Part shown: positions 18,718-28,265 of the stretch, in pieces
Layout of the letters: every line of letters begins with the position of its first letter
Position numbering within the stretch: position 1 is the stretch's first letter
Assembly (NCBI RefSeq): GCF_000378485.1
Contig: NZ_KB899973.1
Location: 124,001-188,000 of the forward strand
DNA from: Flavobacterium rivuli WB 3.3-2 = DSM 21788
Lineage (GTDB): Bacteria > Bacteroidota > Bacteroidia > Flavobacteriales > Flavobacteriaceae
DNA length: 64,000 nt
Reading direction: 5' to 3'
The notes under the pieces: generated by a model
Told to the model about the DNA's origin: nothing
Seen by the model: only the letters and a program-made list of their open reading frames with translations
Database searches by the model: none
Translations under genes and position numbers: made by a program

Positions 18718-18891
18718 TTATTTCTTTCCTTCTTCGATAGAAACCTTACGGTATTCCTTAAACAGTTTCTCCAGCTCTAAAGTCGCTTTACGGGCACGTG
18801 CACCGGCAGCTTTGTTCCCTTGTGCAAATGATTCTGATTCTTTCTGGAATACTTCGATGGCTGCTGCTATCTTTTCGTTTAATTCGTTCAT
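18718..18891 (-). CDS. Histone H1-like small DNA-associated protein
   Basis: A 57-residue helical, lysine-rich protein read from ATG 18891 (MNELNEKIAAAIEVF...). The upstream in-frame ATG at 18933 would add 14 residues with no family support. The KAAGARARKATLELEKL core and the VSIEEGKK tail match the short histone H1-like proteins common in Flavobacteria and Bacteroidetes, presumed nucleoid-associated. It has its own terminator. It is a chromosomal housekeeping-type gene, so it may mark the right edge of the defence island. Confidence 0.78.
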   Translation of the reverse strand: MNELNEKIAAAIEVFQKESESFAQGNKAAGARARKATLELEKLFKEYRKVSIEEGKK

Positions 18892-19130
18892 GTGTTTATT
18901 TATTAAATGAGCCTGCAAAAATAAACTTCTCAACCAATATTAAACCTGTTTTACAAAATAATAATGCCGCCCTAACAATCGCTCCGCAGGAACCACCGAT
19001 TATAATTTACCAGCTTTAACGGTATTCCAAAGAACTATCGGGAAGCATCAATGATATTAAATGTACAGGAACCGCTGCCAACTGCGATTGAAAGGTGCCA
19101 ACAGCCAATTTAACTTCATGAGTACTGAGT

Positions 19131-20333
19131 TCACACCTTATTAATAAGATTGTAGTCGGGCAGATCGATTTTCTTCGAATCGCGAAGGTACAGTTTTGAG
19201 AAGATCTTCCGTACTGAAGGCTTACCCGCCACGCGCATTGCGCCACGCAGGAAAGACAGGCCAAAGCGAGTATGTGGCCATAGGAGGCGAATTCCAATTT
19301 TAGGGAAACTCTGCCCTTCTGTTATAAGAGGCCTCATTATCCTACTGTAAGCCTGAAAGGCATCATTATAATGCTCAGCCCTTGCAATCTCACCAGCCAG
19401 CACATACCCGCCTACAATGGCAAGGGTAGTACCGACCCCTGAAAGTGGTGTGGGGCACCATGCCGCATCACCAGTAAGCACGGTCCGCCCTTTCGACCAC
19501 CTTTTCATCCTTACCTGGCGGAGCACATCAAAATAGAAATCTTCCGTTTCAGCCATACCTTTGAGTATCCGTGGGAATTCCCATCCATCGTGCTCAAAAT
19601 TCTTACGGATGAAATCCTTCTGTTGCTGTGTATTCCATTTGTTTTCGCCTTCCGGCTTTTTATGGATTCCCACATAAGCACGAAGTTTACCATCACTGCC
19701 CGGCTTTAGGGTCGCGCCCCTTCCGCCGACAGTGTTATACTGCCGCGCAAACTTACTATCCGACTTCTCGCCCGGTATAGCAAAGTATGCAATAGTAAGG
19801 TCCATATAGCGCTTCCTGTTTTCACCGGGGAATACCAATTCCCTTGTAGCGGAGCCTACCCCTTCTGCTACAATGACAATATCATACTGCTCACGTTTGC
19901 CGCTTGTAAAAGTCACCACCGCCCTGGAATCATTTTGTTCTATTGCAGCTATACTGTCGCCAAAACAGTAGATGGCACGTTCGCTGGCAGGGTTATAGAT
20001 CAGCCGCGATAGATCGCCACGTAAAATTTCCATCTCTGCGGTTGGACCTTCGGCACCGATATCTTCGACTGCAAACCGTGCCAGCACGGTATCATCTTCA
20101 TCTACCCAGTCGGTACCCTGTTCACTTGTATTCAATGCGAGTGCAGCCTCTTCGAGCCCCATCCGGCGTAGCACTTCACGCCCAAGGCCACGGACATCAA
20201 CATTCTGACCACCATCACGAAAACTATCGGCTCTTTCCACTACCGTGACCTCAAATCCCTGTAGGGAAAGCCACCACGCAACCGTATTGCCTGCCACACT
20301 TGCGCCGGTAATCAGGATTTTTTTTTTGTTCAT
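19131..20333 (-). CDS. FAD-dependent monooxygenase (TetX/PHBH-like)
   Basis: A 400-residue class A flavoprotein monooxygenase. An N-terminal Rossmann fold binds FAD (ITGASVAGNTVAWWLSLQGF with acidic end VVER), a central substrate region follows, and the second FAD motif GDAAWCPTPLSGVGTTLAI lies near 300-320. Such enzymes use NAD(P)H and O2 to hydroxylate aromatic or antibiotic substrates; TetX is one branch, but nothing here proves tetracycline as substrate. It starts 27 bp after the AraC-type gene on the same strand, so the two likely form a regulator-enzyme operon. Confidence 0.85.
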   Translation of the reverse strand: MNKKKILITGASVAGNTVAWWLSLQGFEVTVVERADSFRDGGQNVDVRGLGREVLRRMGLEEAALALNTSEQGTDWVDEDDTVLARFAVEDIGAEGPTAEMEILRGDLSRLIYNPASERAIYCFGDSIAAIEQNDSRAVVTFTSGKREQYDIVIVAEGVGSATRELVFPGENRKRYMDLTIAYFAIPGEKSDSKFARQYNTVGGRGATLKPGSDGKLRAYVGIHKKPEGENKWNTQQQKDFIRKNFEHDGWEFPRILKGMAETEDFYFDVLRQVRMKRWSKGRTVLTGDAAWCPTPLSGVGTTLAIVGGYVLAGEIARAEHYNDAFQAYSRIMRPLITEGQSFPKIGIRLLWPHTRFGLSFLRGAMRVAGKPSVRKIFSKLYLRDSKKIDLPDYNLINKV

Positions 20334-20360
20334 TGTATTATTATATTGATTGATATTGGG

Positions 20361-21239
20361 CTACGCTTTATTGCCCTTTTCGCTTAGCCGGAATTTTGCC
20401 GGTGAGGTCTTCGCCATCTTACTGAAGATACGTATGAAGTATTTATAATCATCATATCCCAAAGTTGCGGCGATCTCTTTAACACTTTGATTGGTATATA
20501 CCAGAAGCCTCCGTGCTTCATATATAATTTCCTGCTGTATGAAATGGGTAGACGAAAGCCCAGTAACTGTCTTAAGGGTATCATTAAGGTAACTGACACT
20601 GATATTCATCTGATAAGCATACTGCGCCGGTTTTTTCCATGTTATACATTGTTCCTTTACTAATTGCTGGAACTGTCTTGTAATGGTTATTGCCCGTGGG
20701 GAATGGCTGGCGGCAGCTTCGCTATCCAAAGACTGAAAAAGGTTTACAATATAGTAAAACACTGCATTGAGAAGCGATTGCAAATATTGCATGCGGAACT
20801 CCCCTGATGTATTATTTTGGGAGCCCTGATATAAAAGAGCAAGAAGTTGTGACAAAACAGTTGTCTCATCCTGATTGAGTCTCTTGGTGACGATTTGCCT
20901 GAGCGCCTGTCCTAATTCATTCCTGGACTTTTGGTCAATGAGTTTTGCGTCAAATGCCATTACCCAACCCGATATATCCCTGTAGGATGTGCAATGGTGG
21001 ATCTGGCCGGGATTGATAAGCAGTAATGATAGAGGTTCCATGCTTACAGGCTCAAAGTCTACATTAAAACTAAGAAAACCCCCGTCCAATATAAATAAAG
21101 TGTAGAAATCATGCCGGTGTGCATCACTACTTTGATCATCAAGCCCCTGATCCAGATAATCTGAAGACATCGGCGCAATGGCAATGCCATGCGCATGCTC
21201 AGTCATTTCCACCAATTGAATACCGGTCCCTTTTTTCAT
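20361..21239 (-). CDS. AraC-family transcriptional regulator
   Basis: A 292-residue regulator. The first 110 residues carry a cupin-like sensor part (DAHRHDFYTLFILDGG, LLLINPGQIHHCTSY). The last 100 residues contain the two-HTH AraC domain: QYAYQMNISVSYLNDTLKTVTGLSSTHFIQQ and VKEIAATLGYDDYKYFIRIFSKMAKTSPAKFR. It precedes the monooxygenase gene by 27 bp and probably controls it in response to a small ligand. Confidence 0.9.
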   Translation of the reverse strand: MKKGTGIQLVEMTEHAHGIAIAPMSSDYLDQGLDDQSSDAHRHDFYTLFILDGGFLSFNVDFEPVSMEPLSLLLINPGQIHHCTSYRDISGWVMAFDAKLIDQKSRNELGQALRQIVTKRLNQDETTVLSQLLALLYQGSQNNTSGEFRMQYLQSLLNAVFYYIVNLFQSLDSEAAASHSPRAITITRQFQQLVKEQCITWKKPAQYAYQMNISVSYLNDTLKTVTGLSSTHFIQQEIIYEARRLLVYTNQSVKEIAATLGYDDYKYFIRIFSKMAKTSPAKFRLSEKGNKA

Positions 21240-21375
21240 AGTAGTAGATAATTCCCATTCAGGAATATTTGCTCTACAAAATTAAAACTTATTAGTTGGC
21301 ACATGGGCTATGAAAGGCGCAAAAAGGTGGACAAAAGGCATGTATAGCATCGTATTCCCTTTATACTGCATTTCC

Positions 21376-23076
21376 CTACACTTGATTATCACCTTCTCTT
21401 TGTTCCTCGTTTTTCCTTTTCATCTCCTGGATAAAGAATACTGCCGGTATACCGGTAACAGAAAAGAAGGCATTGGCAAACCGCTGGGTACTGCTGTAGC
21501 CCACTTCCTCTCCTAAAGCCTTGTTAGTATAGTTCAGCATCATCTTATCCTCCTTTAATTTGTCAATGAGGTAATTTATCTTCAGGTCGTTAATATATTC
21601 TGTAAAGCCCTTATCCCTATAATGGCGGATCACTTTGGAAAGGTATTTCGTATTGGAGTTAAAAGCCGCCGCGAGCTTTACCAAGGTCCACCCTACCTCC
21701 AAAAACCGTTTATCCCTCTCAAATTTGGCTAGTAATAATACAAGCTGTTGCGCAGCATCAGGGTTAAGGTCAGGGTATTCCGCCCGTACTTTTTCTACAG
21801 GCGGGGAAACTATGGCCAAAGCATCTTTCTGCATCAGCGCTTCAAACTTTTTACGGAATATCTTTTGATTGCTTATGTGCCTGTAAACAAGATAAAGAAT
21901 GGTCAAAAACAAGGCTAGGATTGCCGACCCATAGATATAATCATTGTATTGCCTGCGGTCCAATAATAGTTCTATACGCTGCTTCTGTTCCAGGAGCTCT
22001 TTAGTATCGTATTCTTTATGAACCCTTCCGGACAAGTAAACAAATGTCTCCTCGATTATGCGGTCGGCCCTCAGTAATTTTTTAACGTAATGTAATTGTT
22101 GCTCCAGGTCTTTCTTATCCTGGTAATAGCGGATAAGGATCTCATAATTTTCACGCAGGTCGGGGCGCAGGAAGTTGGTATCCTCGAAACTTTTATCGAC
22201 TTTTAAAAAGTAAGGCAGCGCACTGTGGAGGTCTCCCAGGGCCATGTAGCATTTCCCTAAGTAAAAATTCCCCACGGCCCCGTTGGCAAAATCTTTTTTA
22301 CGGGCTATATAGGGCAATGCCTGATTGATATTATGTAGGGAGGCAGTGTAATCCCCTAGAAAATACTGGTTGATGCCTTCGGAATGGATAAAATAGGGCT
22401 CCATATCGTGTACACCAAGCCGCTTACCTTCACTAAGCCCTTGAGCGTTCATTCGCGCAGAAAGCCCATAATTCCCGATTTTATTATAACACAATCCCAG
22501 GGAGTGCAGGGAGTTCAGGTACCCCCTGTCGTCATGCCCTTCGAAATAGGCTGCGCATTCCTTAAGCAGGGATATCGCTTCATGGTAGAAGCCAAGATAC
22601 TGTTTAATCTGCGCCATATTGTATTTAGTCTTATAGATAAGATATTGATCATTAGTGGTTGCAATTAGGCCATTCGCAATAAGGTAATTATCCAGTGCCT
22701 CCTTATGCTTTTTCTGCCCGTAGTAGGCTATGCCTTTTGTCAGGTAAGCCGAACCCTGCAATGCCCTGTTATGGGTAGCCTTTGCGGTCAGGACCATGCT
22801 GTCTGCATAATTGAGCTGCTGGCTCACAGGGGCATAGTACACATAATTTTTGTAACCGTTCACCAGCTCTTCTTCATTGTTCTCCCGTTTGGCCTTTTGC
22901 AGGAAGGCATCAAGGTAAACAGCCTGCCGCTTACTACCGGGGTCGCTGTTATCGATACAATCATACAGGTAGTCGTACGCATAATTTTGCAACGTGTCCG
23001 GCTCATCAATTTTGTGCTGTGCGATTGCTGAACCACCTGAACACAGGGAGCCCATAAGAATGTACTTTTTAAGCAT
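21376..23076 (-). CDS. TPR sensor with membrane anchor and AraC-type HTH output
   Basis: A 566-residue one-protein signalling module. A signal peptide spans about 1-19, TPR repeats about 90-300 (for example ALDNYLIANGLIAT and LHSALPYFLKVDKSF), a single TM helix lies at about 380-399 (IYGSAILALFLTILYLVYRH), and the cytoplasmic C-terminus is an AraC-like HTH (WTLVKLAAAFNSNTKYLSKVIRHYRDKGFTEYIND, then LGEEVGYSSTQRFANAFFSVTGIPAVFF). The fold order (periplasmic TPR, TM, HTH) is frequent in Flavobacteria. The target genes are not evident. Two hairpins lie in its upstream gap. Confidence 0.85.
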   Translation of the reverse strand: MLKKYILMGSLCSGGSAIAQHKIDEPDTLQNYAYDYLYDCIDNSDPGSKRQAVYLDAFLQKAKRENNEEELVNGYKNYVYYAPVSQQLNYADSMVLTAKATHNRALQGSAYLTKGIAYYGQKKHKEALDNYLIANGLIATTNDQYLIYKTKYNMAQIKQYLGFYHEAISLLKECAAYFEGHDDRGYLNSLHSLGLCYNKIGNYGLSARMNAQGLSEGKRLGVHDMEPYFIHSEGINQYFLGDYTASLHNINQALPYIARKKDFANGAVGNFYLGKCYMALGDLHSALPYFLKVDKSFEDTNFLRPDLRENYEILIRYYQDKKDLEQQLHYVKKLLRADRIIEETFVYLSGRVHKEYDTKELLEQKQRIELLLDRRQYNDYIYGSAILALFLTILYLVYRHISNQKIFRKKFEALMQKDALAIVSPPVEKVRAEYPDLNPDAAQQLVLLLAKFERDKRFLEVGWTLVKLAAAFNSNTKYLSKVIRHYRDKGFTEYINDLKINYLIDKLKEDKMMLNYTNKALGEEVGYSSTQRFANAFFSVTGIPAVFFIQEMKRKNEEQREGDNQV

Positions 23077-23160
23077 AATAAAATGTGTTTATGCGTTAGT
23101 AAAGCCTGCATTGCCATTTTAAAAATATTTTTAAAACGATTTGGGGATTGCTATGCAGGC

Positions 23161-23250
23161 ATACTACCAAATGTAATGGAAAGTTTGTAGTATCATTAAA
23201 TCTTTAACAAAAACGTGCTATGGATTTCGCGGAAATCCATAGCATTTTTC
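23161..23250 (+). ncRNA. Candidate small RNA or leader with two hairpins and terminator
   Basis: In the 339-bp divergent gap, ATACTAC (23161-23167) pairs with GTAGTAT (about 23186-23192). A second perfect stem follows, GCTATGGATTT / AAATCCATAGC (23217-23227 and 23233-23243) with loop CGCGG, then ATTTTT. A terminator-like hairpin in a region where only divergent promoters are expected suggests a short transcript ending near 23250. No promoter could be assigned with confidence. Confidence 0.4.
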
Positions 23251-23415
23251 ATGGAAACCCACAGCTATTGTGTTGCACGGTGTTGGGACAGGCTATAGTT
23301 TTGGCCTTGAATTCAAAAGCGAAACATTTGGCATATGCCGGATACTGGTTCTGCTTACCCGGGTAAAATGAACTGACGAAAAAAGTAATCAGTCACATTT
23401 AACACATTTCTGACC

Positions 23416-24144
23416 ATGAAAAATTTCTTACCTGGAACTGCACTGCTATGCTTTGCACTCCTTTCGTGTACCACTGAAGCTATCCAGAGTGGCGCAACTG
23501 AACAAACTTTAAATGCAAACCAGGCTTTTGTTAGCAGGCAGGGCCTGGGTGACGCCACCCCTGCCAATACCCAAAATCCCTATGACTTTGCGGGTGCAGC
23601 CCAAAACGAACTGCTTGACCTTTACCTTGATGGCAACTACAGCTACAGTTCTATTGAAGAGGTAAGTGAAAAGGTAGCACTACTGGCCGTCCAACACTAT
23701 GCGCTGGACGGACAGGATACACCACCCACGATATCCCAAGAACAGATTGCGGCTATTCTAACAAACCCCAGCGGGGCGCTCGGCGCAATAGGGACAAGCC
23801 CTACCTTATCTGCTCCGGCGGCAACTGGCTTTTCAGAGTTTATGGTAACATTGGATGCTGCGCAGGACGCGACCTTTGAGGAACTGTATTCCCTGATTAT
23901 TGCTTACGAGACGACGGTAATCAATAATCCGGACTACAGTTCGGCGGATAAGGAAGTAATCCTTACGTCAACCTCGATCGCACGCTATACGATTTATTAC
24001 AGGAAGAAACGAAAAGACCGCGATTGGGATACTTCGGTTGGTAATATAGTAGCTGGTGCCAGCGGTGCCGAAGAGAATACCATTAGCGCGGTATCCATGG
24101 CAGTAGTTACCGGTATTAGTATTAATAACGGCATTACGCAGTAG
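23416..24144 (+). CDS. Hypothetical lipoprotein
   Basis: A 242-residue lipoprotein with a signal peptide and a lipobox LLSC (Cys18). The mature part contains a helical middle (EVSEKVALLAVQHYALDG) and a basic-aromatic patch ARYTIYYRKKRKDRDWD, then a Ser/Ala-rich end. No family recognised. It is followed one base later by a small two-TM protein gene, so the two are co-transcribed and may work together at the envelope. Confidence 0.65.
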   Translation: MKNFLPGTALLCFALLSCTTEAIQSGATEQTLNANQAFVSRQGLGDATPANTQNPYDFAGAAQNELLDLYLDGNYSYSSIEEVSEKVALLAVQHYALDGQDTPPTISQEQIAAILTNPSGALGAIGTSPTLSAPAATGFSEFMVTLDAAQDATFEELYSLIIAYETTVINNPDYSSADKEVILTSTSIARYTIYYRKKRKDRDWDTSVGNIVAGASGAEENTISAVSMAVVTGISINNGITQ

Positions 24145-24145
24145 C

Positions 24146-24391
24146 ATGGGCTCTTTTTTAACGATCGAATCAAAAGTAGTAGCCGCTTCAAGCGTGCTGC
24201 TACTTATTGTTAACCTGGCAAGCCTTTATTTCATCATAGACCTGTACACTTATGATGAGATAACAGGCTATCTATACAATGGTGCCCTCAAAAGCTGCGG
24301 CACACGTGGCTTTGTATACCTGCTTTTTCCCGTAACGATGTCCAACCTCCTATTTATAGGAATAGCCCTTATCGTACGGTTCCTCAAGTAA
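24146..24391 (+). CDS. Small two-TM membrane protein
   Basis: An 81-residue protein with two hydrophobic segments (about 12-31, SVLLLIVNLASLYFIIDLY, and 58-77, LLFPVTMSNLLFIGIALIV). The start codon lies one base after the stop of the lipoprotein gene. No family recognised. Confidence 0.55.
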   Translation: MGSFLTIESKVVAASSVLLLIVNLASLYFIIDLYTYDEITGYLYNGALKSCGTRGFVYLLFPVTMSNLLFIGIALIVRFLK

Positions 24392-24440
24392 TAATGCCGT
24401 GTTAAAGCTATGATCAGTCCGAACAAACTAAACGAAAATA

Positions 24441-25370
24441 ATGAAAGAAGCCCAATGCACCCCGCGGTATAGTAGCTACGGCCAGGGCTTGTATTTATAT
24501 TATATAAAAACAGGAGTGCCGGAATCTATTTTAATGGACGCCTTTAACACCAGTGCGGTTCGTATTGTGCTGATAACCGAAGGCACAATCAAAATTGAAT
24601 TTAGTACCGAACAGCGTACGCTGCACGCACAGGATATTCTTACTATCCCTGCCACTATAACAGCCAAAGCGAGTGGAAACCGTTATGGCCTTTACCTTTT
24701 GACCGCCAGCACACCTTTTTTGGTAGAGCATAGCCTGAAAAATCTTGGCAAAGATTCCTTCGGTTTTTTGGTTACAAATGCAGCGGATGTAATACACCCG
24801 GGCATACAGGCTTACCACACGCTTACCGCATTATTGACACATCTGGGAACAATACTTACTAATGCTGATGCTTCCCCTTTTCAAAAGGAGAAAGTCACGC
24901 TCTGTTTTAACCTGCTGCTATTTGAACTCGCTGAACTTTACCACCCAAACTCGGGCGGGGTATCCAAAAGGGGTGGTCAGAGGGAAAAGTTAGTTTTGGG
25001 ATTCCTGACACTGGTCGCGCAGCATAGCCGCGTGCAGCATGGTGTAAAATTTTACGCTGGCCGTCTCTACGTCACCCCCAATTACCTTAATAAAGTAGTC
25101 AGGGATATTACCGGCAGCACTTTAAAGCATTTTATAGAGGAAGCCTTATTATCCGAGGCGAAAAACCTTTTGCATGCAACTGAAGATACCGTCAGGGAGG
25201 TTTCAGAAACTCTCAACTTCAGCCACCCGGGATCATTCAGTACATTCTTTAAAAAACGGACAGGCATTTCACCCTCATCCTATCGGCGAAACAGGCCCGA
25301 TGATACTGCCCGGGAGGGCAATGTTTACGGAGCCTTCTTTGTAGTCTGGGATAAAAAATCCGGTCAATAA
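24441..25370 (+). CDS. AraC-family transcriptional regulator
   Basis: A 309-residue regulator. The N-terminal half is a cupin-like ligand domain (IVLITEGTIKIEFSTEQRTLHAQDILTIPA). The C-terminal AraC domain shows FYAGRLYVTPNYLNKVVRDITGSTLKHFIEE and VREVSETLNFSHPGSFSTFFKKRTGISPSSYR. A 20-residue tail rich in aromatic residues follows the HTH. It lies 49 bp after the small membrane protein gene on the same strand and just before the conjugative region. Confidence 0.88.
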   Translation: MKEAQCTPRYSSYGQGLYLYYIKTGVPESILMDAFNTSAVRIVLITEGTIKIEFSTEQRTLHAQDILTIPATITAKASGNRYGLYLLTASTPFLVEHSLKNLGKDSFGFLVTNAADVIHPGIQAYHTLTALLTHLGTILTNADASPFQKEKVTLCFNLLLFELAELYHPNSGGVSKRGGQREKLVLGFLTLVAQHSRVQHGVKFYAGRLYVTPNYLNKVVRDITGSTLKHFIEEALLSEAKNLLHATEDTVREVSETLNFSHPGSFSTFFKKRTGISPSSYRRNRPDDTAREGNVYGAFFVVWDKKSGQ

Positions 25371-25411
25371 ATTTTATAGCGCCTTATATAGAACCGCAAA
25401 ATAGATAATGT

Positions 25412-26605
25412 ATGGCACAGAACTATACCCTGGAATGGCTTGACTCCCAAATTTCCATTGTACTCAGCCCACATAAGATGTATTTTCAGGATATCTCAAA
25501 AGATGAGCTACAGGCTATGTCTGAAAAGGCTACTATAGAAACTATCGCCATCCAATCGGAACTCAGGAACCAGGTTTTCTCACTGCATAAGGAAAACCAG
25601 ATCAAGCTCCTGGTACGCAAATACCATTCGGCACTGATCATATTGCTGGATACCATTACTGAGCATCAAAAGCATCCGGCCTTTATCCAGGCTGACCTAC
25701 TGAACATTGCGGCAACGCTGATCTCCTGCCTTGATGAATTGCTGACCTTTATTGAAAAGAGGTTCTCTAATTTCCTGAGCCTTGAAGAGCGTGTCCCTTC
25801 AACGTACCTGGCTGTTTCCTGCAATGAACTTAAGATTAAGCTGGACCGGTTGAAAAAGCGGCTAGTCGCCAATGTCGCAGATACGCGTTTTACAGACCTG
25901 GTATTGGGTAACCTGTATGGTTTTATCAATTCAAAAAAAAATGCACGCGTTACCTTCCGGGAAATGCTTTACCGCAAGGAACTCGTAAAAGAACTGGAAC
26001 TTGTGGGGGAGAAAAAAAACCAAACGAGTGTCTATGCAGCCCTGCATGAGTTATTGGTTTACATGAATTTTAACAGCAGGAGTTATATCAATTATTTTAC
26101 ACAATGCATTGCCGATAAGATCAACCTGCTCCAGAATAAGGTTGAACGTATCGACAGCCTGAGTTTCCATTATAAGGAATTCCAGCAGATGCACAGCAAC
26201 CAGAATATGGTGCTGTACCCGCACCATGACAACCTGAAAGAGGTCCTAAATAACTGGTTCAGCCAGGAGATCGCCTATCTTGAAAAGACATTGCACCTCG
26301 CGGTAAGCCCTCTGAGTGAACGCCGCGCGCCGGCGGCAGTACCTGTTAAAGATGAAAAAATAATATGTGACCTCTCAGCAGACCAGCTGGCTCTTATATT
26401 ACGTGCAGCGGACGAGTCAAGGGTTGTGGTTGCTAAGTCGATGACCGAAGTTTTCAAGAGCATCGTACCGCACCTCTCCACTACCAGAAAAGAAACGCTA
26501 TCCTATACGGCAGTGCGCAGTAAAGCCTATAATGCCGAAGACCGGGATAAAGAACTTGCGGTACTAGCACTGCAGCGCATGATCGAAAAGATAAAAGGGT
26601 ATTGA
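25412..26605 (+). CDS. RteC-like protein of the conjugative element
   Basis: A 397-residue helical soluble protein. The C-terminal 80 residues (AADESRVVVAKSMTEVFKSIVPHLSTTRKETLSY, RSKAYNAEDRDKELAVLALQRMIEKI) resemble the end of RteC-type proteins, which regulate excision and transfer of Bacteroides conjugative transposons. Overall length is greater than typical RteC (about 280), so the N-terminal half may be a different domain. It is bounded by a strong terminator and so is a separate unit upstream of the tra operon. Confidence 0.55.
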   Translation: MAQNYTLEWLDSQISIVLSPHKMYFQDISKDELQAMSEKATIETIAIQSELRNQVFSLHKENQIKLLVRKYHSALIILLDTITEHQKHPAFIQADLLNIAATLISCLDELLTFIEKRFSNFLSLEERVPSTYLAVSCNELKIKLDRLKKRLVANVADTRFTDLVLGNLYGFINSKKNARVTFREMLYRKELVKELELVGEKKNQTSVYAALHELLVYMNFNSRSYINYFTQCIADKINLLQNKVERIDSLSFHYKEFQQMHSNQNMVLYPHHDNLKEVLNNWFSQEIAYLEKTLHLAVSPLSERRAPAAVPVKDEKIICDLSADQLALILRAADESRVVVAKSMTEVFKSIVPHLSTTRKETLSYTAVRSKAYNAEDRDKELAVLALQRMIEKIKGY

Positions 26606-26630
26606 CTACTACCGTGAATAAACTAATGAG

Positions 26631-26667
26631 AAAGGGATGCACCGTTACCGGTGCATCCCTTTTTTTC
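26631..26667 (+). terminator. Strong hairpin terminator after the RteC-like gene
   Basis: AAAGGGATGCACCG pairs exactly with CGGTGCATCCCTTT around a TTAC loop, followed by TTTTTTC. The 14-bp perfect stem separates the RteC-like gene from the tra operon. The 26668-26849 stretch after it likely holds the tra promoter. Confidence 0.85.
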
Positions 26668-26849
26668 ATCCTCCTGAAAAAAATAATTTCTTCCTATTGT
26701 CCTAAAGTAGCGGGGGAACAAGGGGAACAGCGTGGGGGCACAAAAAATTTGTGCTTGTACCATTTTTGATTGATGGCTTCATTTGCCCAATAAAACTATC
26801 CGGTTAACCCCGGGTACAGCGAAAATGTTGAACGATAAAAGAAAAGATT

Positions 26850-27329
26850 ATGCTGACAAACATTTCATGGGGCACTTACGTTACAGCCGTCGCCCTGTTA
26901 CTCACAAGCTGGTACGCCTTTGTCGGATTCCGCTTTTACTTTACCGAAGTAAAAGGCCTGTTATCCGGAAAACACAAATTCAGGGTCACAGGCCCGAGAT
27001 CCCTTACCATGGATGAACCGCCTTCACCAGAGGCCCAGGCACCTCCCATTGCACATGAGATCGACACCTCCGCTTTTGCTGTCGAAGACCCTACGTTCAA
27101 TGATGTGGATGCGGTAGTTGAAAAACTCAAATCTACTATTGCCGACGCGGCCAAGCGCAGTGTCGTAAAAGAGGAACTGCTTACTTACCTGCAATTGGTG
27201 TTAGAAGAATTTCCCTCGGTAAAAAATTCCCCTTTCCGCGAGTCGGTCAGTGAATTTATCGCCTCAGAATGCAATAAAAATGACACCCTTACTGTGACCG
27301 CTGAAGAAGCGGATGCATTATGGGATTAA
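26850..27329 (+). CDS. Single-TM conjugative-element protein
   Basis: A 159-residue protein with one N-terminal TM helix (about 8-30, YVTAVALLLTSWYAFVGFRFYF), a Pro-rich linker (DEPPSPEAQAPP) and an acidic helical cytoplasmic part. It precedes traE on the same strand. Proteins of this shape commonly start the flavobacterial tra operon, but the function is unknown. Confidence 0.65.
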   Translation: MLTNISWGTYVTAVALLLTSWYAFVGFRFYFTEVKGLLSGKHKFRVTGPRSLTMDEPPSPEAQAPPIAHEIDTSAFAVEDPTFNDVDAVVEKLKSTIADAAKRSVVKEELLTYLQLVLEEFPSVKNSPFRESVSEFIASECNKNDTLTVTAEEADALWD

Positions 27330-27457
27330 ACCTGAAATAGCACAGGAAAGCCCTTGCCTGTCCCCTATGCGGCAGGACGTAATGTGACAGAAGGAAGCGG
27401 GCTACAAGGCAACGGCAAACCTGCGCTTTATTACCTATCAACTTAATTTAATGCATC

Positions 27458-27787
27458 ATGAAAAAACACAATTCCTTCAATTATCCCAACCAAAAAGCAG
27501 CCATCTATATCCTGCTATTGTCAATCGTATTCCCCTGCACCTTATTAGCCCAGGATGGCCTTGCCGGAATCAATGAAGCTAACGACCAGGTGCGCAGCTA
27601 CTTTGCAGCAGGCACCGACCTGATGTACGCTATTGGCGCCCTTGTGGGCCTTATCGGCGCGGTTAAAGTCTACCAAAAATGGAACTCCGGTGACCAGGAT
27701 ACCTCCAAAGTTGCCGCAGCGTGGTTCGGCAGCTGCATCTTCCTTGTTGTTGTAGCGACGATCATCCAGTCCTTCTTTGGTGTTTAA
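27458..27787 (+). CDS. traE: Conjugal transfer protein TraE (DUF4134, pilin-like)
   Basis: A 109-residue protein: a signal peptide ending near ALLAQ, then two hydrophobic helices (LMYAIGALVGLIGAVKVYQKW and FGSCIFLVVVATIIQSFFGV) separated by a short NSGDQDTSK loop. This is the DUF4134/TraE pattern, comparable to VirB2 pilins of type IV secretion systems. It is followed six bases later by a helical accessory gene. In the classical order traF follows, but here a giant methylase/helicase gene separates them. Confidence 0.85.
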   Translation: MKKHNSFNYPNQKAAIYILLLSIVFPCTLLAQDGLAGINEANDQVRSYFAAGTDLMYAIGALVGLIGAVKVYQKWNSGDQDTSKVAAAWFGSCIFLVVVATIIQSFFGV

Positions 27788-27793
27788 AAAGCT

Positions 27794-28228
27794 ATGGAAA
27801 GCTTACTTAAGGAAAAACTATCGGCGCACATTGCCCATCATAATCCGGACCTCATGCTCAACCTGCAGGCGGACCATTCGGTAACAAAATACCTTGATGA
27901 AAAAATGAAAGGTATTATGCCAATGATAGCGCAATTAGTTGCTGAGGCAAAACCGCAGTATATCATTCAGGAACTGTGTTTGAAAGCCCTTACATCAGAC
28001 CTGATACCCTCAAAATTCCATTATATCCGTTCGATAATTGAAGAAGATTTCAGTGACGATTTTGAGCGGCTGAAGGAAACAGGGATCCTGACGTTTGAGG
28101 TGGCCAACCTCATCACGATCTGTAATGCTACGGTTTTTAAAAGTTTAGGCTTTACGACGGACAATCTGGAGGACCGGCATCTTCGCTATGCGGTCATTGC
28201 AGAAATATATTACTATCTCCTGGGGTAA
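27794..28228 (+). CDS. Conjugative-element hypothetical protein
   Basis: A 144-residue, mostly helical soluble protein (MESLLKEKLSAHIAHHNPDLML, YIIQELCLKALTSDLIPSKFHYI, then acidic repeats). It resembles the short accessory proteins placed before the large methylase/helicase in Bacteroidota conjugative elements (perhaps DUF1896-like). The function is unknown. Confidence 0.5.
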   Translation: MESLLKEKLSAHIAHHNPDLMLNLQADHSVTKYLDEKMKGIMPMIAQLVAEAKPQYIIQELCLKALTSDLIPSKFHYIRSIIEEDFSDDFERLKETGILTFEVANLITICNATVFKSLGFTTDNLEDRHLRYAVIAEIYYYLLG

Positions 28229-28265
28229 TGCAATTGATGAAAGGGAACTATGAAAACAGGGTACT

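Noticed and set aside
26783-27016. 77-codon frame in the tra leader
   Set aside because: It overlaps the better-supported TM protein gene in another frame and has no family or membrane features.
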